This document shows, piece by piece, positions 1-5,322 of a stretch of DNA of 5,322 nucleotides. The stretch comes from Pseudomonadota bacterium (GTDB taxonomy: Bacteria; Pseudomonadota; Alphaproteobacteria; Rhizobiales; Devosiaceae): positions 1 to 5,322 of the forward strand of contig JAEZFJ010000150.1 of assembly GCA_023437755.1 (NCBI GenBank), written 5' to 3'. The notes beneath the pieces were generated by a model. It was not told the origin of the DNA and ran no database searches. It was given only the letters and a program-made list of their open reading frames with translations. A program made the position numbers and the translations under genes. Numbering within the stretch: position 1 is the stretch's first letter; the number at the start of each line of letters is the position of its first letter.

Positions 1-219
1 CTGCAGGGCAGTGCGCAAGATCACCGCGGAAGTGCGAGCTTCCCGCGCCTCGATCACTTCATTGAAGTAGACCTGCGTCTGCTCGACGAGCCAGATGGTG
101 GTGCCGACGATGCCGGCCAACGCCAAAAAGCCCACGAGCAGCAGGATGACGCCCGAGCGCACAAAGACGTTGCTCGATATCGGCAATGCGATTTCCCCCG
201 AATGGTCCGGGAAAGACAT
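1..219 (-). CDS. Membrane sensor protein, probably CHASE3-type histidine kinase (N-terminal 73 codons, cut by window edge)
   Basis: Reading leftward from an ATG whose first base is 219, an open frame of exactly 73 codons runs off the window start. Seen: a short cytoplasmic N-terminus (MSFPDHSGEI...), a strong hydrophobic segment at about residues 22-45 (SGVILLLVGFLALAG and onward), then a polar helix with WLVEQTQVYFNEVIEA at about 43-58 and TSAVILRTALQ at the edge. This membrane helix followed by a helix carrying H/Q-T-x-x-V/Y-like spacing and ending in 'LxxALQ' resembles the start of CHASE3 sensory domains, where the next residues are usually DAETGQRGY/F. By family knowledge such proteins continue into HAMP/PAS and histidine kinase domains, or into a GGDEF domain. 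None of that is visible here, so the kinase assignment is inference. No clear Shine-Dalgarno sequence precedes the ATG. The frame stays open upstream to another ATG at 318, so the start is uncertain. It is divergent from the dcw genes and shares their control region. Confidence 0.6.
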   Translation of the reverse strand, partial: MSFPDHSGEIALPISSNVFVRSGVILLLVGFLALAGIVGTTIWLVEQTQVYFNEVIEAREARTSAVILRTALQ

Positions 220-221
220 CG

Positions 222-234
222 CCCAAAGCTTGGG
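222..234. repeat. Short inverted repeat CCCAA-AGC-TTGGG
   Basis: Five-base arms at 222-226 and 230-234 surround a 3-nt centre, immediately upstream of the sensor ATG (on its 5' side). It could be an operator half-pair or a leader hairpin for the sensor mRNA. At this size it may also be chance. Confidence 0.3.
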
Positions 235-247
235 TGGGAGCAATATG

Positions 248-286
248 CATTCGGCGTCGCACGGATTTTTCCGTGGAGCCCGAATG
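248..286. promoter_or_regulatory. Nested inverted repeat, possible operator or leader hairpin
   Basis: The inner arms CACGGA (260-265) and TCCGTG (270-275) are perfectly complementary around a TTTT centre. The outer arms CATTCGG (248-254) and CCGAATG (280-286) are also perfectly complementary. They are separated from the inner arms by 5 nt on the left and 4 nt on the right. That gives 13 paired positions in 39 nt. There is no T-run after the right arm on the plus strand, and no clean one after the left arm in minus-strand reading, so a rho-independent terminator is unlikely. A dimeric regulator site or a structured 5' leader fits better. The role is inference. Confidence 0.5.
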
Positions 287-334
287 GGAAACAGAATCTT
301 AAACGTCCTTGGCGACATTGATGCCCAGTTTACA

Positions 335-354
335 GGGCCTCCCGCCGGCGGCCC
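335..354. repeat. GC-rich dyad just upstream of rsmH, with embedded 10-bp palindrome
   Basis: GGGCC (335-339) pairs with GGCCC (350-354), and the stretch CCGCCGGCGG (342-351) is itself a perfect palindrome. If rsmH starts at 378, this lies 23 nt upstream of the start codon and could form a leader hairpin. If rsmH starts at 321 or 309, it is coding sequence. GC-rich DNA produces such dyads easily, so functional weight is low. Confidence 0.3.
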
Positions 355-377
355 CGATTGGAGTGCGAGTGGTAGCA

Positions 378-1379
378 ATGGGCGAGCGTTCCCTGCCCGA
401 GAGCGGCACGGCCGGCGGCCCGCACATTCCCGTCCTCCTGGACGAGGTGCTGACTGCGCTCGCGCCGGTTCAAGGCAAGCGTATCGTGGACGGCACCTTC
501 GGGGCCGGTGGGTATTCGCGGGCACTGCTGGAAGCCGGGGCCTCGGTGATCGCCATCGACCGTGATCCGAACGTGCAGCCCCATGCCGATGCGCTCGGCA
601 AGGCGTTCAACGATCGCTTCGTGTTCGTCGCGGGCAGTTTTTCCGAACTCGATGTTCACGCGAGCGGGCACGGCACCATCGATGCGGTGGTGCTCGACAT
701 CGGCGTTTCCTCGATGCAGCTCGACACCGCCGAACGCGGTTTTTCGTTCATGCGCGAAGGGCCGCTCGACATGCGCATGGCCGGGGAAGGCGAGAGCGCG
801 GCCGACCTCGTCAATTCGCTGGAGGCGGAGGAGCTGGCCAACCTCCTTTATGCCTATGGCGAGGAGCGCAAGTCGCGCCGGATCGCACAGGCGATCGTTG
901 CGGCTCGAGAATCGGCGCCAATCGAGACGACGACCGAGCTGGCCCGGTTGATCGAGAAGGCCATCGGCAGGAAGCCCGGCGACGCGCACCCCGCCACCCG
1001 CAGCTTCCAGGCGCTCCGGATCGCGGTAAACGCGGAATTCGAGCAGCTGGTGGAAGCGCTGTTTGCCGCAGAGCGGCTGCTGCCGGAGGGCGGGCGGCTG
1101 GCGGTGGTCAGCTTCCATTCGCTGGAAGACCGGATCGTGAAGCGGTTCTTTGACCCGGAAAAGGGTGGCCCGGCGCAGTCCCGCCACCTGCCACAGGCGG
1201 ATGCGGAGCCCCGCCGCTGGGTGAACGTCGCCAAGGCGGTCAAGGCGGGCGAGGCGGAACTGGCCCGCAATCCACGGGCGCGGTCTGCCGTGTTGCGGAG
1301 TGCCACACGCGCCGCAGCGCCTGCGCGCGCCACCAGCTTCAAGGGTCTCGGCGTGCCCACCGTCAGGGGCGCGATATGA
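378..1379 (+). CDS. rsmH: 16S rRNA (cytosine(1402)-N(4))-methyltransferase RsmH (MraW)
   Basis: SAM-dependent methyltransferase acting on N4 of C1402 in the ribosomal P-site region of 16S rRNA (known for the family). The 333-residue product shows the family signatures in order: HIPVLLDEV (16-24), the SAM-binding DGTFGAGGYS (38-47), AIDRDP (59-64), the catalytic-region DIGVSSMQLD (107-116), GFSF (121-124) and PLDMRM (129-134). YGEE (160-163), HPATRSFQALRI (204-215), SFHSLEDRIVK (245-255) and NPRARSAVLR (298-307) follow. Length is normal and no residue in these blocks looks broken. The start at 378 was chosen because it puts HIPVLL at residue 16, as in rhizobial relatives. Upstream in-frame alternatives are TTG 309, ATG 321, GTG 363 and GTG 369. 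A GGAG at 360-363 is 5 nt from GTG 369 but 14 nt from ATG 378. The gene is first of the dcw run, and its stop overlaps the ftsL start. It is not preceded by mraZ. Confidence 0.96.
   Translation: MGERSLPESGTAGGPHIPVLLDEVLTALAPVQGKRIVDGTFGAGGYSRALLEAGASVIAIDRDPNVQPHADALGKAFNDRFVFVAGSFSELDVHASGHGTIDAVVLDIGVSSMQLDTAERGFSFMREGPLDMRMAGEGESAADLVNSLEAEELANLLYAYGEERKSRRIAQAIVAARESAPIETTTELARLIEKAIGRKPGDAHPATRSFQALRIAVNAEFEQLVEALFAAERLLPEGGRLAVVSFHSLEDRIVKRFFDPEKGGPAQSRHLPQADAEPRRWVNVAKAVKAGEAELARNPRARSAVLRSATRAAAPARATSFKGLGVPTVRGAI
1365..1369 (+). promoter_or_regulatory. Ribosome binding site of ftsL
   Basis: AGGGG lies 6 nt before the ATG at 1376, inside the last codons of rsmH. It supports that ATG as the start even though it overlaps the rsmH stop (ATGA). 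Confidence 0.7.
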
Positions 1380-1759
1380 TCCGCAGCATCAACATCTTCC
1401 TGGTTATCACCAGCGTGCTCATGCTGTCGGGTGTCTATGCCCTGAAGTTTTCGATTGAAGATACGGCTGCCGAGCGGACGTCGCTGATCGCCCATATCGA
1501 CGAGCAGGAGGGCGAGCTGTCCATCCTCAAAGCGGAAGAGGCGGTGCTGACCCAGCCCGGTCACATCGAGCCGATCGTACGCCGGCATCAGGCCACTCTC
1601 GGCATCGAGGCGGTGAAGCAGGAGCAGTTCGGATCCTTCCTGGACCTGCCGATGCGTCCGGCCAAGCCCAATTCGGCGGCCATGGACGCCCTGTTCCTTT
1701 CGCTCGAAGCAGGCGTCGACCCGATCGATGCCATTCTCGAACTGGAAGGGATCGAATAG
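1376..1759 (+). CDS. ftsL: Cell division protein FtsL (short divergent alphaproteobacterial form)
   Basis: Bitopic inner-membrane divisome protein. FtsL family members pair with FtsB through a periplasmic coiled coil and help control septal synthesis by FtsW-FtsI. The 127-residue product has a very short cytoplasmic N-terminus and one membrane helix at about residues 6-24 (INIFLVITSVLMLSGVY). A helical region rich in Glu, Leu and Ala follows at about 28-58, and fits a coiled coil (ERTSLIAHIDEQEGELSILKAEE). LTQPGHIEPIVRRHQATLG (58-76) matches the usual 'L-x-x-P-x-x-I-E-x-x-A-x-x-x-L-G' end of the FtsL core. The tail (about 95-127) is acidic and poorly conserved. FtsL is weakly conserved in sequence, so the call rests on topology, the L-G motif and the position between rsmH and ftsI. 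The ATG overlaps the rsmH stop by 4 nt (ATGA), which suggests translational coupling. Confidence 0.88.
   Translation: MIRSINIFLVITSVLMLSGVYALKFSIEDTAAERTSLIAHIDEQEGELSILKAEEAVLTQPGHIEPIVRRHQATLGIEAVKQEQFGSFLDLPMRPAKPNSAAMDALFLSLEAGVDPIDAILELEGIE
1744..1751 (+). promoter_or_regulatory. Ribosome binding site that supports the GTG start of ftsI
   Basis: GGAAGGGA ends 7 nt before the GTG at 1759, which overlaps the ftsL stop by one base (TAGTG). The next in-frame ATG, Met31 at 1849, would cut into the membrane anchor, so GTG 1759 is the better start. Confidence 0.7.
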
Positions 1760-3465
1760 TGGCGTTGACGTCGGAGTTTGGACCTACAATCAGCCTCGAT
1801 GGCGCTCGCAAAGCGCGTGGTACGCTGACGCAGGCGCGCATCCGCTGGATGATCTTTGCGCTGCTGCTGGGATTCGGACTGGTCGGTGGGCGGCTGGTAC
1901 AACTCGGACTGATCGAAAGCGACCAGACCATCGAGGGGCAGACGCGCGACGCAATCACTGCCACCCGCCCGCCGATCCTCGACCGGAACGGGCTCGAGAT
2001 GGCCGTGGACATTCGCGTGCCGTCGCTGTTCGCCGAGCCGCGTCGGATCATCGATGTCGAGGAGGCGGTGCGCAAACTGCGCACAGTGCTGCCCGACCTC
2101 GACCCGGACTGGCTGCGGCGGCGGCTGACCGGGGACAAGGGCTTTGTCTGGGTGCAGCGCGAGCTGACGCCGGCGATCCAGGACGAGGTCATGCGCCTCG
2201 GCATCCCGGGCATCGACTTCATCACCGAGTCCAAGCGCTTCTACCCCGGACACACCGAGGCCTCGCATATCCTGGGGTCCACCAATGTCGACAACCAGGG
2301 CATCTCCGGCATCGAAAAGCACATGGACGACGAGAACGTCGCCCTGCTGCAGGAACTCGGGCTCGCCCGCGGCAATGCGCTGGCGCCTGTGCAACTCGCG
2401 GTGGATATGCGCGTGCAGCACATCATGCACGAGCAACTCACCGACGCGATGACGCGCTACCAGGCGGCGGCTGCGGCCGGCGTGATGATGGACGTCCACA
2501 CCGGTGAGATCGTCGCCATGGCGTCCCTCCCGGACTTTGACCCCAACCAACCTGCCACGGCGCTGGTGAAGGACACGTTCAACCGCATCACCGCCGGCAT
2601 TTTCGAGCCGGGCTCGACCTTCAAGACCGTGACCATCGCCGGCGCGCTCGACAGCGGCATGGTCAAGATCAACGACCAGTTCGACGCCCGCTTCGGCATC
2701 CGCTTCGGCCGCTTCACCATCGACGACTTCCATGGCAAGCACCGCGTCCTCAGCCTGCCGGAGGTCTACAAGTACTCCTCCAACATCGGCACCATCCGCA
2801 TCATGCAGGCGATGGGCAAGGATGCGTTCCGAGCGTTCCTGTCAACGCTTGGTTTCGACCAGCGGGTGCCGTTCGAACTGCCGGAGATGCGGCTGCCGGT
2901 GGTGCCGAAACAGCTGTCGGAAGTGGGTGCCGCGACGGCCTCGTTCGGTCACGGCCTGTCCATTTCTCCGCTCCACCTCGTCACGGCCTACGCTTCTTTC
3001 GTCAATGGCGGCAACTACGTCCCGCCTACACTCTACCAGCGGGATACCCAAGAGGCGCAGCAGTTCTACCGGCGGGTGCTGAAGCCGGAGACCAGCGCCG
3101 AGATCCGCTACCTGATGCGCCTCAATGCGCTGGAAGGGTCGGGCTCGCAGATGAACAAGGCGGCGCAAGGCTACCGCGTTGGCGGCAAGACCGGCACGGC
3201 AGAAAAGGTCATCGACGGCCGGTACTCGTCCAATGTCGTCACCAATTTCTTCGCCTCGGCCTTCCCGCTCGACAATCCGCGCTATGCGATGGTCATCATG
3301 GTGGACGAGCCGAAGCGGGAGAACCCGCAATCGGGCACCACCGCCGGCTGGAACGCCGGTCAAGTGACCGGCCGCATCGTGCAGCGGATTGCTCCCATGC
3401 TCGGGATCGCTCCGGACTTTTCCGACGTGAGCGACCTTAATCTTGTCCCACCTGCTCTCCGATAA
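1759..3465 (+). CDS. ftsI: Peptidoglycan D,D-transpeptidase FtsI (penicillin-binding protein 3, class B)
   Basis: Septal transpeptidase that forms 4-3 crosslinks in new peptidoglycan and is the target of beta-lactams (family knowledge). The 568-residue product has a basic cytoplasmic N-terminus and one membrane anchor at about residues 30-49 (WMIFALLLGFGLVGGRLVQL). The class B entry motif reads RPPILDRNG (70-78); the usual Gly after Arg is Pro, a replacement I believe is common in this group. The dimerisation/pedestal domain follows, with FYPGHTEASHILG (161-173) and GISGIEK (181-187). The transpeptidase domain carries all three active-site motifs: GSTFK with nucleophile Ser286 and Lys289, SSN at 340-342, and KTGT at 477-480. 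Length is close to E. coli FtsI (588). No PASTA repeats are present, as expected for a proteobacterium. FtsI works with FtsW and FtsL in the divisome. It starts with GTG inside the ftsL stop, so the two are probably translationally coupled. Confidence 0.96.
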   Translation: MALTSEFGPTISLDGARKARGTLTQARIRWMIFALLLGFGLVGGRLVQLGLIESDQTIEGQTRDAITATRPPILDRNGLEMAVDIRVPSLFAEPRRIIDVEEAVRKLRTVLPDLDPDWLRRRLTGDKGFVWVQRELTPAIQDEVMRLGIPGIDFITESKRFYPGHTEASHILGSTNVDNQGISGIEKHMDDENVALLQELGLARGNALAPVQLAVDMRVQHIMHEQLTDAMTRYQAAAAAGVMMDVHTGEIVAMASLPDFDPNQPATALVKDTFNRITAGIFEPGSTFKTVTIAGALDSGMVKINDQFDARFGIRFGRFTIDDFHGKHRVLSLPEVYKYSSNIGTIRIMQAMGKDAFRAFLSTLGFDQRVPFELPEMRLPVVPKQLSEVGAATASFGHGLSISPLHLVTAYASFVNGGNYVPPTLYQRDTQEAQQFYRRVLKPETSAEIRYLMRLNALEGSGSQMNKAAQGYRVGGKTGTAEKVIDGRYSSNVVTNFFASAFPLDNPRYAMVIMVDEPKRENPQSGTTAGWNAGQVTGRIVQRIAPMLGIAPDFSDVSDLNLVPPALR

Positions 3466-3473
3466 TCCGATCC

Positions 3474-3480
3474 AGAAGGA
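3474..3480 (+). promoter_or_regulatory. Ribosome binding site that supports the GTG start of murE
   Basis: AGAAGGA lies 9 nt before the GTG at 3490, in the 24-nt gap after ftsI. It is the clearest Shine-Dalgarno sequence in the window and fixes the non-ATG start of murE. Confidence 0.75.
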
Positions 3481-3489
3481 TTGTAAGCC

Positions 3490-4932
3490 GTGTCACTCAG
3501 CGTAACCCAACTGCTTGAAGGCTCTGGTGCCCGGCCCAAGAAGGGCCTGGGTGCGGTTTTCGGGCTAAACTCCGACAGCCGCCGGATCGAGCCGGGAGAT
3601 GTGTTCTTCGCGCTGCCTGGCGCAAGCGTGCACGGCAACCAGTTCATCCCGGAGGCGGTGCGCCGGGGATGCCTCGCCATCGTCACCGACATCGACCCGC
3701 CCGGTGACCCTGGCGTGCCGGTGATCATCGTCAAGGACGTGCGCGCCGCCTATGCCCGCGCGGCGTCCCGCGTCTACGAGCCGCAGCCGGAAATCACGGT
3801 GGCGGTGACCGGCACCAATGGCAAGACGTCCGTCGCCTCGTTCGTGCGGCAGATCTGGAACCATGCCGGCATTCCCGGCGCCAGCATCGGCACGCTGGGC
3901 GTCGACACCGCCACCAGGCACATCGATGGGGCGCTGACGACTCCCGACTCCCGGACGCTGCACCTGTCGCTGCGGGCGTTGAAGGCGCAGGGAATCAACC
4001 ACGTCGCGTTGGAGGCTTCGAGCCACGGGCTGGACCAGCGGCGGCTCGACGGCATCCACTTCGAGGCGGTCGCCTTCACCAATCTCAGCCGCGACCACCT
4101 CGACTACCATGCCAACATGGACGAATACCGCGACGCCAAGCTCAGGCTGTTCACCGACCTGCTGGTGGACACGGGCCCTGCAATCGTCAATGTTGATGAT
4201 CCGGAGCACGAGCCGTTCATGTTCGCCGCCCTCAGCGCTGGGGCGACGCTGCTGACGGTTGGCCGCGAAGGCGCCTATATCGAGATCCTCTCGATCGAAA
4301 CCGAAGGCTACGGCCAGCGGGTGGAAGTGCGCCATGTGGGCGAAAAGACCAGTTTCCACTTGCCGCTCACTGGAGAATTCCAGGTGTCGAACGCCCTGAT
4401 CGCGGCGGCGCTGGCGATGTCGAGCGGCGTGGACAAGGCCGACGCCTTTCCGGCGCTGTCGGAGCTGAAGGGCGCCAAGGGGCGTCTGGAACTCGTCGCC
4501 GAGCACAAGGGTGCGGCCATCTTCATCGATTACTCGCACAAGCCGGTGGCGCTGGAATCGGCGCTGGCGGCGCTGCGGCCCTATGCCAAGAACAAGCTGC
4601 GGCTGGTGTTCGGCGCCGGGGGCGACCGCGACAAGGGCAAGCGGCCGATGATGGGCGAGGTGGCCCAGCGCATGGCGGACGATGTGATCGTGACCGACGA
4701 CAATCCTCGCACCGAGAACCCTGCAGCCATCCGGGCCGAAATTCTTGCCACCGCGACCGGTGCCAAGGAGATCGGCGACCGCAAGGCGGCGATCACGGCC
4801 GCGGTGAAGTCGCTGCAAGCGGGCGACGTGCTGCTGATTGCCGGCAAGGGCCATGAGGAGTACCAGATCGTCGGCACCACCAAGCACCACTTCTCGGACC
4901 ACGAGGCCGTGGCCGAGGCGATCAAGGGCTGA
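3490..4932 (+). CDS. murE: UDP-N-acetylmuramoyl-L-alanyl-D-glutamate--2,6-diaminopimelate ligase MurE
   Basis: Cytoplasmic ATP-dependent ligase that adds meso-diaminopimelate to UDP-MurNAc-L-Ala-D-Glu. The 480-residue product has the three Mur ligase domains. The N-terminal UDP-binding domain includes NSDSRRIEPGDVFFAL (27-42). The central ATPase domain has P-loop TGTNGKTS (107-114), TTPDS (150-154), EASSHGLDQ (175-183), NLSRDHLDYH (198-207) and the expected carbamylated lysine at Lys217 in YRDAKLRLF. The C-terminal domain has DNPR at 404-407 and GKGHE at 452-456. DNPR is the known signature for meso-DAP rather than L-lysine, matching a Gram-negative wall. One deviation is IDYSHKPVAL (346-355), where the family usually has DYAHxPD/EAL; Ser349 and Val353 differ, but the flanking His350 and Pro352 are kept. 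Length is normal. It starts with GTG, 24 nt after ftsI with a good ribosome binding site, and is followed by murF. Confidence 0.97.
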   Translation: MSLSVTQLLEGSGARPKKGLGAVFGLNSDSRRIEPGDVFFALPGASVHGNQFIPEAVRRGCLAIVTDIDPPGDPGVPVIIVKDVRAAYARAASRVYEPQPEITVAVTGTNGKTSVASFVRQIWNHAGIPGASIGTLGVDTATRHIDGALTTPDSRTLHLSLRALKAQGINHVALEASSHGLDQRRLDGIHFEAVAFTNLSRDHLDYHANMDEYRDAKLRLFTDLLVDTGPAIVNVDDPEHEPFMFAALSAGATLLTVGREGAYIEILSIETEGYGQRVEVRHVGEKTSFHLPLTGEFQVSNALIAAALAMSSGVDKADAFPALSELKGAKGRLELVAEHKGAAIFIDYSHKPVALESALAALRPYAKNKLRLVFGAGGDRDKGKRPMMGEVAQRMADDVIVTDDNPRTENPAAIRAEILATATGAKEIGDRKAAITAAVKSLQAGDVLLIAGKGHEEYQIVGTTKHHFSDHEAVAEAIKG

Positions 4933-4982
4933 TCAGCCGGAGCAGGCGACGGGGGCCGCCGCACCATTCTACGGACCATGCG

Positions 4983-5322
4983 ATGAGCCAACCGCACTTC
5001 ACCGTCGCCGACATCCTGGCTGCCACCGGCGGCCGCACCGACCTGGGCGGCGATACGCCGATCAACGCCATCTCGATCGACTCGCGCGAACTGGGAGGGG
5101 ATGCACTGTTCGTCGCGATCACGGGCGACCGCTTCGACGGGCATGACTTCGTCGAGCAGGCGCTGAAGGACGGCGCAGCCGCCGCGTTGGTCACCGACGG
5201 ACGCAGCGAAGGCTCCGGCAGGATCGTGGTCCCGGAGGCGCTCGAAGGTCTTCGGGGCATTGCCCGCGCGGCACGCTCCCGCAGCCGCGCCGTGATTGTC
5301 GGGGTCACCGGCAGTGTGGGCA
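4983..5322 (+). CDS. murF: UDP-N-acetylmuramoyl-tripeptide--D-alanyl-D-alanine ligase MurF (5' part, cut by window edge)
   Basis: MurF adds D-Ala-D-Ala to UDP-MurNAc-tripeptide, the last cytoplasmic step of the peptide stem. Only 113 codons plus one base are present, about a quarter of a typical 450-480-residue MurF. Seen: FTVADILAATGG (6-17), the N-terminal substrate-binding segment ISIDSRELGGDALFVAITGDRFDGHDF (residues 30-56 with key D33-S34-R35), and the start of the ATP-binding loop VTGSVG at 108-113. The expected Lys-Thr would be the next codons beyond the edge. The GDRFDGHDF pattern distinguishes MurF from MurE, which here has GASVHGNQF. The ATG at 4983 is preceded by only a weak CGGA at 4972-4975, 7 nt away. 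Upstream the frame is open but has no other usable start. It lies 50 nt after murE in the same direction, so probably the same operon. Confidence 0.93.
   Translation, partial: MSQPHFTVADILAATGGRTDLGGDTPINAISIDSRELGGDALFVAITGDRFDGHDFVEQALKDGAAAALVTDGRSEGSGRIVVPEALEGLRGIARAARSRSRAVIVGVTGSVG

Larger units (their letters stand above)
220..377. promoter_or_regulatory. Divergent intergenic region between the sensor gene and the dcw operon
   Basis: These 158 bases separate the leftward sensor gene from rsmH. GC is about 53% over 221-330 by hand count, visibly lower than the flanking genes, as expected for control DNA. The region must hold the promoter for the dcw genes if they are transcribed from nearby, and probably the sensor promoter too. 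I could not find a convincing -35/-10 pair on either strand. The best plus-strand hexamer is CAGAAT at 292-297, and it has no good partner at 17 nt. Three dyads are visible (222-234, 248-286, 335-354). No mraZ reading frame is present. Confidence 0.6.

Noticed and set aside
1..6. CTGCAG (PstI site) exactly at the window start, as a possible cloning junction
   Set aside because: The same hexamer also occurs inside ftsI (2347-2352) and murE, and the sensor frame runs smoothly through it to the edge, so there is no evidence of an artefact.
231..289. TGGGT/TGGGA words (231-239, 285-289) as possible MraZ boxes
   Set aside because: MraZ boxes are regularly spaced direct repeats about 10 nt apart. 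Here two copies abut with a 4-nt period and the third is about 50 nt away; mraZ is also absent from this locus.
288..302. GAAA-N7-TTAA as a possible CtrA site
   Set aside because: The consensus is TTAA-N7-TTAA and only one half matches; a single 4-base half is expected by chance.
95..565. Plus-strand frame running through the sensor gene and the intergenic region into rsmH
   Set aside because: It spans two real genes in other frames plus the control region, and the translation has no family-like sequence.
330..1187. 285-codon open frame on the minus strand opposite rsmH
   Set aside because: Composition is typical of antisense translation, and rsmH on the plus strand is unmistakable.
1588..2742. 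384-codon open frame on the minus strand opposite ftsL and ftsI
   Set aside because: Antisense shadow of ftsI in GC-rich DNA; no domain, no start signal, and it crosses a gene boundary on the other strand.
3466..3489. Possible terminator or promoter in the ftsI-murE gap
   Set aside because: Only 24 nt, with no stem and T-run; it is fully accounted for by the murE ribosome binding site.
3565..4902. 445-codon open frame on the minus strand opposite murE
   Set aside because: It lies wholly opposite a gene with every MurE motif intact. Its product is rich in Arg, His, Gly and Val with no recognisable domain, the usual product of GC-biased codons read antisense.

Overview
The window is the 5' part of a division and cell wall (dcw) cluster from a GC-rich alphaproteobacterium. 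It most resembles the Hyphomicrobiales (rhizobia-like group). That placement rests on the RsmH N-terminal style, the FtsI 'ARP-x-I-x-DRNG'-type entry motif, the short divergent FtsL, and the uninterrupted order rsmH-ftsL-ftsI-murE-murF. I cannot name a genus from sequence alone.

Layout. Positions 1-219 (minus strand) hold the first 73 codons of a membrane sensor, probably a CHASE3-type histidine kinase, cut by the window edge. Positions 220-377 are a divergent intergenic region with lower GC (about 53% by hand count over 221-330). It contains a nested inverted repeat at 248-286, a smaller dyad at 222-234 and a GC-rich dyad at 335-354. There is no room here for mraZ, which usually precedes rsmH. 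From 378 to the end, five plus-strand genes are tightly packed: rsmH (378-1379), ftsL (1376-1759), ftsI (1759-3465), murE (3490-4932) and the start of murF (4983 to the edge). The junctions are a 4-nt ATGA overlap, a 1-nt TAGTG overlap, a 24-nt gap and a 50-nt gap. No terminator is visible between them, so they are probably one operon driven from the 220-377 region.

How the genes work together. RsmH methylates 16S rRNA. FtsL is a bitopic divisome scaffold and regulator, and FtsI is the septal transpeptidase that crosslinks new peptidoglycan. MurE and MurF add meso-diaminopimelate and then D-Ala-D-Ala to the cytoplasmic UDP-MurNAc peptide, making the substrate that FtsI eventually crosslinks. 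All catalytic motifs that can be checked are present.

The coding content is conventional, and I do not see a new biological system. The parts worth a second look are in the divergent control region: the nested dyad, repeated CCCGAATGG words, the absence of mraZ and the neighbouring CHASE3-like sensor. The uncertain rsmH start and a two-codon ORF touching the murF start are also of some interest.
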